A program made the translations under genes and the position numbers. 6,951 nucleotides of DNA from Clostridia bacterium (GTDB taxonomy: Bacteria; Bacillota; Clostridia; Oscillospirales; Acutalibacteraceae): positions 1 through 6,951 of the forward strand of contig CAAFIS010000154.1 of the NCBI GenBank assembly GCA_900763035.1, written 5' to 3'. Below the pieces are notes generated by a model that saw nothing but the letters and a program-made list of their open reading frames with translations, searched no databases and had not been told where the DNA came from. Below, in pieces: positions 1 through 5,577 of this stretch. Position 1 is the first letter of the stretch, and the number at the start of each line of letters is the position of its first letter.

Positions 1-1241
1 AACTCGCCGAAGGCGATGCCGCCGATCGGGTTCTTCGCGCCGGTCGCAACGCCGAAGCCGTCGCTCGTGCAATGGCCGACGAAGCTTTTGTCGTTCTTCC
101 GGTATTTCGGGAAGGGGGCGATCGCCCAGTTCTTCATGCCCTTGGCCAGCAGCTTGTCGGCATCGCCCACCACGCCGTAGTACATCGCGACGTTGCCGTT
201 GGCGAACTCCTCCCAGATGCTCCAGCGCACGGGGGTGAAGATCTTGTCCTTGTTCACGCCGTCGTAATAGAACAGCAGCGAGCTGCGCCAGTTCTCGTCA
301 TCGATGTTCAGCGTGGCCTTGCCGCCGCCGTTCTTCACGATGTCCGTCCCGCGTGCGAGCGGGAAGATGAACTCCGTTTCCGTGCCGAAACCGTACACGT
401 CGGGCTTACCGTCTTTGTTTTTATCTACGGTCAGCGTGCGCGCCATGGTCTTGAGGGTGTCCCACGTCCACTCGTTGCGTTTCCACAGCTCATAAGGCAT
501 ATCCTTTGCGGCGATGCCGGCGTTTTTGAGCATCGTGGTGTTATAGAACACCACGCCCGGAGAGCGCTTGCCGATGATCGCGTACTTTTTGCCCTCCCAC
601 ACCGTGACGTTGTCCATGATGTAGGTGTCCAGCATCTCGCACGGCTGGATGTAGCTGTCCAGCGGCATCAGCGTCTTTTTGATCGCGCGCTTGGGGAAAT
701 CGAACACGCCGGTGGGCACATAGTCCGGCGAGGATTCGGAGCGGATCAGCTGCATCAGCTTGATGTCGCGCGTGCCCCATTCGCCGGTGATGATCTTGAC
801 CGTGGTGCCGGGGTATTCCTTTTTGAACTCCTCCACCATCTTCTGGAACCCGCTGTCGCCGGAGGTGTCCCACGGCATGAACACACGCACCTCGCCCTTG
901 ACGCCGCTGCGCTTGTCGAACAGCTTCTTCGTCCCGGCGGGCGTGTCGTTCGCCTTCGTCGTGCCGACGGAGCTGTTCGTCTTGTTGCCGCCGGTCGCTT
1001 TTGTGCCGCCGGACACCGGCGAGGTCTGCTCGCCGCCCGTGTTCCCGCCGGTCTGCGTCGGGTCGCCGCTCACGTCCGTCGCGCCGTCCGGCGCGGACGT
1101 GTCGTCCGACACGCCGTCCGAAGATGCGCCCGACGAGGCAGGCACGGAGCTTTGCGGCGTTTCCTTCCCGCAGCCGGCGAACGGGATCGCCAGCAGCAGG
1201 CACAACAGCAGCGCCGCCATACGGATAACGTTCTTTTTCAT
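1..1241 (-). CDS. Extracellular carbohydrate-binding lipoprotein of an ABC transporter (family 1 solute-binding protein), 3' end outside window
   Basis: This is the substrate-capturing subunit of a CUT1-type sugar importer, anchored outside the membrane by a lipid. The frame is open from the ATG at 1241 to the window edge, giving 413 residues; the C-terminus is missing. The start MKKNVIRM gives a basic n-region, a Leu/Ala-rich core and a lipobox ending FAGC with the lipidated Cys at residue 24. Residues about 25-110 are a Ser/Thr/Gly/Asp-rich low-complexity linker. The binding fold starts near residue 115 (KGEVRVFMPWD), followed by a helix typical of the family (GFQKMVEEFKKEYPGTTVKI). A DxNxDGxxD loop at residues 273-281, followed by YGF, is common in this family and looks like a calcium site. 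The ATG at 1241 is preferred over the one at 1220 because AGGAGG lies 7 bases upstream. It follows two permease genes and is their likely partner. The family call is firm; the sugar cannot be read from the sequence. Confidence 0.95.
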   Translation of the reverse strand, partial: MKKNVIRMAALLLCLLLAIPFAGCGKETPQSSVPASSGASSDGVSDDTSAPDGATDVSGDPTQTGGNTGGEQTSPVSGGTKATGGNKTNSSVGTTKANDTPAGTKKLFDKRSGVKGEVRVFMPWDTSGDSGFQKMVEEFKKEYPGTTVKIITGEWGTRDIKLMQLIRSESSPDYVPTGVFDFPKRAIKKTLMPLDSYIQPCEMLDTYIMDNVTVWEGKKYAIIGKRSPGVVFYNTTMLKNAGIAAKDMPYELWKRNEWTWDTLKTMARTLTVDKNKDGKPDVYGFGTETEFIFPLARGTDIVKNGGGKATLNIDDENWRSSLLFYYDGVNKDKIFTPVRWSIWEEFANGNVAMYYGVVGDADKLLAKGMKNWAIAPFPKYRKNDKSFVGHCTSDGFGVATGAKNPIGGIAFGE

Positions 1242-1248
1242 ATGCTCT

Positions 1249-1254
1249 CCTCCT
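1249..1254 (-). promoter_or_regulatory. Ribosome-binding site of the solute-binding protein gene
   Basis: A full AGGAGG on the minus strand, inside the longer purine run AGAGGAGGAGAG, lies 7 bases before the ATG at 1241. It fixes the start and suggests strong translation, as expected for a binding protein needed in excess over its permeases. Confidence 0.88.
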
Positions 1255-1278
1255 CTGTGGATAAGATCTCGTACCTTT

Positions 1279-1307
1279 ATTATACGGACCGTCGCCCCGG
1301 CCGGCCA
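1279..1307 (-). promoter_or_regulatory. Probable sigma-A type promoter of the solute-binding protein gene
   Basis: A perfect TATAAT (-10) occupies 1279-1284 on the minus strand. At a 17-base spacing the -35 position (1302-1307) reads TGGCCG, which matches TTGACA at only three of six positions. The predicted start near 1272 would give a leader of about 30 bases before the ATG at 1241. The site lies in the only sizeable gap of the cluster. The weak -35 suggests either dependence on an activator or low basal activity. The -10 box is seen directly; promoter function is inferred. Confidence 0.6.
1297..1306. repeat. GC palindrome at the -35 region (possible operator)
   Basis: The ten bases CCGGCCGGCC contain two overlapping 8-base perfect palindromes, CCGGCCGG (1297-1304) and GGCCGGCC (1299-1306). 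They sit across the inferred -35 element and the adjoining spacer of the solute-binding protein promoter. A dimeric regulator could bind here, but in GC-rich DNA such a palindrome can arise by chance, and it does not match a CcpA-type cre site that I recognise. Confidence 0.25.
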
Positions 1308-1372
1308 TCCCGCATTTTTTCGACCGCATGATGATTTTTTACGTTTTTGCGCCGACACTGCCCGCAGGGCCG

Positions 1373-2347
1373 TCAGCCGACGATGCCGGTGCGCTCGATG
1401 CCCTCGGTGAAATACCGCTGCGCGACCACGAACAGGATCAGCATCGGCAATATCGCCAGCAGCGCGCCCGCCTGCACCTGGACCTGCACCATCAGCTGGT
1501 CGCTGCCGCTCTGCGTCGCCAGACGCTCCAGCGTCGAGCGCAGCGAGGCCAGTGCTGTGGCCACGGTCTGCCGCGTTTCGCTGAACACGGCAGGAACGTA
1601 ATAGTCGTTCCAGTGCCACACCACGGAAAAGATGAACACCGTGATCATGGACGCGCGGGCGTTCGGCAGCATGACACGGAAATACGTGCCGAAGCCGCCG
1701 CACCCGTCGATCAGCGCCGCCTCCTCCAGCTCGGACGGCATCCCGCGGTAGAACTGACGGAAGATGAAGATGAACAGCCCGGAACGAAAGCCCATCCCGA
1801 ACAGCGCCTGCAGCCAAAACGGCCAGGGCGAATCGATCAGCTTGAACGTTCCGCTCGCCCCGAACAGCTCCAGCAGCTGGGACAGGCCGGGGATACGGAA
1901 AAAGCGGAACAGCATATACAGCGGCGACAGATACGTCTGCACCGGCACGATGATCGTCAGCACCACCAAGGCGAACAGCACCCGCCGCAGCGGGAAGGAG
2001 AACCGGGCGAACCCGTAGCCCACCAGCCCGCACACGAAGGTCTGCAGCGCGGCGGACAGCAGGCTGATCTGTGCCGTGTAGCCGAGCAGCGCGGGATAGT
2101 CCATGGTGTCGATCAGCAGGCGGATGTTATCGAGCGTCCACGTCTGCGTCAGCCAAACGATGGAAGGGTCCTCCATATCCGCCCGGCCGCGGAACGCGGT
2201 GACCGCCATGAACAGGATCGGATAGATCAGCGTGAACTGGATCCCGATCAGCAGCACGGCGCGGGCAACGCGCCAGCCCGCCCGGCCGAGCCGCCCGGCC
2301 AAGATCTTGGAGCGCAGCTCGAGCGCTGCGGCATCGCGATGGGTCAT
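1373..2347 (-). CDS. Carbohydrate ABC transporter permease, MalG-like subunit
   Basis: This 324-residue inner-membrane protein is one half of the translocation pore of a CUT1 sugar importer. An N-terminal basic stretch leads into the first membrane helix (about residues 29-50), followed by about five more: roughly 92-112, 122-143, 178-196, 232-250 and 293-310. The cytoplasmic coupling loop that docks on the ATPase is canonical: EEAALIDGCGGF at residues 208-219, ending in MLP at 226-228. The C-terminus RYFTEGIERTGIVG is the usual ending of MalG-type subunits (the QRYFxxGixxxGxxG pattern). The ATG at 2347 is preceded by AGGAGGT and lies 12 bases after the stop of the other permease, so the two are co-transcribed and probably translationally coupled. 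No ATPase gene is next to it. The family call is secure; the substrate is not known. Confidence 0.96.
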   Translation of the reverse strand: MTHRDAAALELRSKILAGRLGRAGWRVARAVLLIGIQFTLIYPILFMAVTAFRGRADMEDPSIVWLTQTWTLDNIRLLIDTMDYPALLGYTAQISLLSAALQTFVCGLVGYGFARFSFPLRRVLFALVVLTIIVPVQTYLSPLYMLFRFFRIPGLSQLLELFGASGTFKLIDSPWPFWLQALFGMGFRSGLFIFIFRQFYRGMPSELEEAALIDGCGGFGTYFRVMLPNARASMITVFIFSVVWHWNDYYVPAVFSETRQTVATALASLRSTLERLATQSGSDQLMVQVQVQAGALLAILPMLILFVVAQRYFTEGIERTGIVG

Positions 2348-2353
2348 CGTCGC

Positions 2354-2360
2354 ACCTCCT
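2354..2360 (-). promoter_or_regulatory. Ribosome-binding site of the MalG-like permease gene
   Basis: AGGAGGT on the minus strand ends 6 bases before the ATG at 2347 and shares its first base with the stop codon of the preceding permease gene (2360-2362). This placement favours reinitiation by ribosomes finishing the upstream gene. Confidence 0.85.
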
Positions 2361-3262
2361 CACTTCTCGATATAGAACACGCGGCGGGATATGCCCCACG
2401 CCACCAGCCCCGTCACCGCCAGCACCAGCAGGCAGTAGGCCACGGCCAGCGTCGTGGCGGAGGAGCTGTACATATTGCTGAAATAATTTTGGATCTTCCG
2501 CATCACGGGGTTTTGATAATAGGTGAACGAATCGATGATGGAATATACGGCGTTGAGCAGGATGTACGGCGTGACGAGGGGAAAGGTCACCTTCCAGAAC
2601 TTCTGCCACGCATTCGCGCCCTCCACGCTGCACACCTCGTACAGCTGGCCGGGCACGGACTTGATCCCGCCAAGGAACAGCAGGATCTGCACGCCGCATT
2701 TCCACAGCAGGTCGAGGATATTGGACACCGCGCCGGTCAGCGTACCGACGAGCGAGGGATCGAGCCCCAGCCGCAGCATGGACATCTCCAGCGCCGCGGA
2801 CTGAAAGATCGTGACGTCGCTGGTCTGCGTCACGGACGAGGCGAACAGATCCTCGCGGAACACCGCCAGCAGCACGCCGGACGACACGATGATCGGCAGG
2901 GCGAAGATCGCACGCGACAGCGTGCGCCCGCGGAACTCCTGACTGAGGACGATCGCCAAAAACAGCGAGAACGCCAAGATCAGCGCCGATTCGCCCACCG
3001 TCCGCAAAATGGACGTGAGCATCATGCGCACGTTGTCGGGATCGCGCATCAGCACGTCCTGCAGGATCTCCGTGCCGACGAACCGACTGCTGACGCCGCC
3101 CGGCTCGACGGTGACGTCGTTGAACAGATAGGTCATGGACTGCCCCATCGGCACAAGGAAGAACACCGTCACGCCGATCAGCCACGGCGAGATGAACAGC
3201 AGCCCCAGCAGCGCACGCCGCCGTTTCATGGACATAGGGGAGGAGCGCAGGCTGTTTTTCAT
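2360..3262 (-). CDS. Carbohydrate ABC transporter permease, MalF-like subunit
   Basis: This 300-residue inner-membrane protein is the second pore subunit of the sugar importer. The n-region is strongly basic (MSMKRRR) and leads into a first helix at about residues 18-37 (LLGLLFISPWLIGVTVFFL), the usual start of MalF-type subunits. Further helices lie near 92-107, 118-136, 179-198, 230-248 and 270-290. The EAA coupling loop is recognisable but diverged: LYEVCSVEGANAWQKF at 207-222 followed by TFP at 226-228, so the usual EAAxxDGA reads EVCSVEGA. The loop between the third and fourth helices (about 137-178) is long and carries SDVTIFQSAALEMSMLRLG. The ATG at 3262 is chosen because AGGAGG lies 9 bases upstream and because the upstream extension of this frame is Arg-rich shadow sequence. 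It overlaps the preceding stop by ATGA. Confidence 0.95.
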   Translation of the reverse strand: MKNSLRSSPMSMKRRRALLGLLFISPWLIGVTVFFLVPMGQSMTYLFNDVTVEPGGVSSRFVGTEILQDVLMRDPDNVRMMLTSILRTVGESALILAFSLFLAIVLSQEFRGRTLSRAIFALPIIVSSGVLLAVFREDLFASSVTQTSDVTIFQSAALEMSMLRLGLDPSLVGTLTGAVSNILDLLWKCGVQILLFLGGIKSVPGQLYEVCSVEGANAWQKFWKVTFPLVTPYILLNAVYSIIDSFTYYQNPVMRKIQNYFSNMYSSSATTLAVAYCLLVLAVTGLVAWGISRRVFYIEK

Positions 3263-5562
3263 CGGGCATCTCCTCCTTTGACCGGATCCTGTGCGAGAGC
3301 GTCGGCGAACGCAAAGCCGCGGGCGGGCACGCTGACGCCGCCGCTCTCGCGCACGGTGCTGCCGTAGTTGATGAACACCGTGCTGCCGTTTTGAAAATCG
3401 ACGCGGCGCAGCCCGTCGTCGATCACGGTGTAGGCCCGGATCGCGGAGCCGCCGGTGCGCGCCCGCACGGCGGCAAGCGTTTTGGCCGTCGTGCGGATCT
3501 CGCCCTCCCATGCGGAGAACGTGGAGGAATACAGCCCGTTCTCCGCCGTGCGGGCCACGGCATCGTACCCGGCCCAGATCACGTCATAGCACAGCGCACT
3601 GTTCGAGCCGATGGCATCGAGCAGCATGATCTGCGGATCGCCCGCATAGTTGACCGCCGGGACAGAATAGCTGCGCAGTCCGTCGAGCACCAGCTGCAAA
3701 AACGGCACGGCGGCATCGCGGATATGGTCGCCGCTGTCGGTGGCGGGCAGCGAAAGCAGCCGGTCGGCATACGGCAGGGCATAGGCGTTCGGCGCCTCGA
3801 GCAGCAGCGCGCTGCCGTCCGCCAGCTTGCCGAGCAGTGCGGCAAAGCGCACCTCGGTCTGCCCGATCGGGTCGCTCCCGCCGCCGAAGTTGCTGTACAG
3901 ATCCTGCGCCAGCGACGTCGGCGCCAGCGCGCCGATACCGTTTTTCCGTGCGTTGCGCAGCAGCCGGTCGGCGGCGCGCTCCACCTTTTCCGGACGCAGC
4001 AGATAGCGCGTCGGCCGGTCGTAGTCGCGCAGGCCGGTCGCCGGATGATAGTCGAACAGCTTGGCGGTCTTTTTCGTCACCGCGGTGACGGAATCGAAAA
4101 ACGCCGTCGCCCCAAAGCTGCTGCGGGTGAATGCGGTCAGGCTGACCTCGGGATAGATCTGCCCCCATTTTTCGGCCAGCGCGCGCAGCTCCTTTTTGCT
4201 CCCGATGCGGCGGTCGACGCCGAGGCGGCTGTCGATCTTGCCATAATAGGCGCCGCTGTCGTCGATGCCGCGCAGCCGCACGGCAAAACGGTCGATCCCC
4301 GCGTCGGACAGCGCGGTCAGGATCCGGTCGGTCTGCTCAAGCGTCGTCAGCGGCGTGACCGCCTGATAGCCGAACCCCAAAAACTGATGCTGCGTGCGCA
4401 CTCCGGCCGTGATGTCCAGATACAGCTCGTCGCACAGGCTGCCGCCGCGCGTTTCCTGCGGCAGCAGCCGCGCGGCGCAGGCGTCGGCCGCGCCTTTGAG
4501 CGTTGCCTCGTCCCCGGAAAGGAAGCGGTATTCCACCGTCGGGTCCTCGGTCAGCGCCGGCTCGTCGGACACCATCACGCGAACGACCTCCGCCCACGTG
4601 CGGCTGAGCAGCGTCGTTTCCATGCCGGTGCGGTAGCGCAAGGTGAATGCGGCAGTGTTGTAGCCGCTGTCATACCCGGCCACGGCGGCCGCCACCTCGC
4701 TGTCCGCCGCGCCGGAGCGGATCAGCGCCAAAAACCCGGCCTGCACGTCCCGCCCGGCCGATGCGGCCGTGCCGCCCGCTGCCTTCAGCGGCGCCAGATG
4801 CTCGTACAGCATCGCGAAGGCGGGCAGCAGCACGGGGCGGTAGCCGTTCGGCTTGCTCTCGGACACCTGCGTGCGGTCGCCGCCGTACACGGCACGGCGG
4901 TATTCGCCGTTCGCATAGCGGCCGTTGTTGAACCGGATCAGACTGCCGGAGCCGTCCGGAAAAACGATCGACCCGCGGTCGCCCTCCCGCGCCGCACCGA
5001 AGAAGGGCAGCAGCTCGATCTGCAGCAGGCGGCAGCCGCCGTCCTCCCGCACACCGGCAAGATCGATCGAGATAAGCAGCGATGCGCCGTCCAGCCGCAG
5101 CCGCAGCGGCACGGTGATGCCCTGCTCGGCGAACGTAAAGGTCATGCACACGGCATCATCGTCCCGGCGGACGGCAACGTTGCCGTCCAGCACCGCACCG
5201 ACGCAGCTGTTGACGGTGTCCACCACGCCGCTCTCGTTTTGGAACGTCAGCGACAGCAGCGAGCGCATCCGCGTAACGTTGATCCCCTGCGCGACGGTAT
5301 CCTCGGCATAGTCCGCGGGCGTGGCGGCATAGGTCACGCCGCTTTTGGCGTCCGTCAGGCAGAAGCCGCTGCCGTCCGGCGGCACCGTCAGGCACAGACG
5401 TCCGTTATCCAGCACCGCTTCTCCGGCTGCCTGCCCGTCCGCGCTCTGCGCGGGGACGTCGTCCCCGGCGTGCGCGGCGGGGCAGATGCCGGCCGTCAGC
5501 GCCGCCGCCAGCAGGGCGGCGATCAGGCGCGCCGTCCGGCGGCGCGTTCGCATTCGTTTCAT
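3259..5562 (-). CDS. Secreted DUF5696-like protein, probable glycoside-hydrolase-like fold
   Basis: This 767-residue protein has an Arg-rich n-region (MKRMRTRRR), a hydrophobic core (about 12-26) and a likely signal peptidase I site after AHA at residue 32. There is no C-terminal membrane helix or LPxTG, so it should be released outside the membrane. Residues about 48-370 are beta-rich and include FPDGSGSLIRFNNG at 201-214, a motif I associate with DUF5696 proteins found beside sugar ABC transporters. From about 377 to 690 there is an alternating strand/helix pattern resembling a TIM barrel: LYLDITA 380-386, RFAVRLRGID 425-434, VSLTAF 473-478, SALLLEAPN 584-592. The C-terminus (about 705-750) is a small beta region ending VSVPARGF, as in many glycoside hydrolases. 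D383, D434, D554 and E589 are possible catalytic acids (inference only). The start at 5562 is preferred over 5580 because AAAGGAG lies 8 bases upstream. The activity is unknown. Confidence 0.85.
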   Translation of the reverse strand: MKRMRTRRRTARLIAALLAAALTAGICPAAHAGDDVPAQSADGQAAGEAVLDNGRLCLTVPPDGSGFCLTDAKSGVTYAATPADYAEDTVAQGINVTRMRSLLSLTFQNESGVVDTVNSCVGAVLDGNVAVRRDDDAVCMTFTFAEQGITVPLRLRLDGASLLISIDLAGVREDGGCRLLQIELLPFFGAAREGDRGSIVFPDGSGSLIRFNNGRYANGEYRRAVYGGDRTQVSESKPNGYRPVLLPAFAMLYEHLAPLKAAGGTAASAGRDVQAGFLALIRSGAADSEVAAAVAGYDSGYNTAAFTLRYRTGMETTLLSRTWAEVVRVMVSDEPALTEDPTVEYRFLSGDEATLKGAADACAARLLPQETRGGSLCDELYLDITAGVRTQHQFLGFGYQAVTPLTTLEQTDRILTALSDAGIDRFAVRLRGIDDSGAYYGKIDSRLGVDRRIGSKKELRALAEKWGQIYPEVSLTAFTRSSFGATAFFDSVTAVTKKTAKLFDYHPATGLRDYDRPTRYLLRPEKVERAADRLLRNARKNGIGALAPTSLAQDLYSNFGGGSDPIGQTEVRFAALLGKLADGSALLLEAPNAYALPYADRLLSLPATDSGDHIRDAAVPFLQLVLDGLRSYSVPAVNYAGDPQIMLLDAIGSNSALCYDVIWAGYDAVARTAENGLYSSTFSAWEGEIRTTAKTLAAVRARTGGSAIRAYTVIDDGLRRVDFQNGSTVFINYGSTVRESGGVSVPARGFAFADALAQDPVKGGDAR
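3272..3277 (-). promoter_or_regulatory. Ribosome-binding site of the MalF-like permease gene
   Basis: AGGAGG within AAAGGAGGAGA on the minus strand, 9 bases before the ATG at 3262. It is embedded in the last codons of the upstream gene (the Val-Lys-Gly-Gly-Asp stretch), which ties translation of the two genes together. Confidence 0.85.
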
Positions 5563-5570
5563 CACGGCAG

Positions 5571-5577
5571 CTCCTTT
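5571..5577 (-). promoter_or_regulatory. Ribosome-binding site deciding the start of the DUF5696-like gene
   Basis: AAAGGAG on the minus strand lies 8 bases before the ATG at 5562. An in-frame ATG at 5580 (MKGAAV...) would overlap this site and the upstream TGA, and has no purine-rich site of its own, so the 5562 start is favoured. Confidence 0.8.

Noticed and set aside
541..1329. A minus-strand open frame of about 260 codons overlapping the binding-protein start
   Set aside because: It is in the wrong frame: the product is Arg-rich without a fold, while the correct frame starts at 1241 and runs to the window edge.
72..1331. A plus-strand open frame of about 420 codons opposite the binding-protein gene
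   Set aside because: It is an antisense shadow; the minus strand has a lipobox, a strong ribosome-binding site and a family 1 binding fold.
1360..1370. Hairpin GCCC-GCA-GGGC just after the MalG-like permease stop as a terminator
   Set aside because: The stem has only four pairs and is followed on the minus strand by A runs rather than T runs, so it is not a rho-independent terminator in the direction of transcription.
1328..3367. A plus-strand open frame of about 680 codons opposite both permease genes
   Set aside because: The translation is a Gln/His/Arg/Asp-rich shadow with no membrane segments or motifs, whereas the opposite strand encodes two clear permeases with ribosome-binding sites.
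5478..5486. Lipobox with Cys27 in the signal peptide of the DUF5696-like protein
   Set aside because: The residue before the Cys is Ile rather than Gly, Ala or Ser, and a good signal peptidase I site (AHA) follows at residues 30-32.
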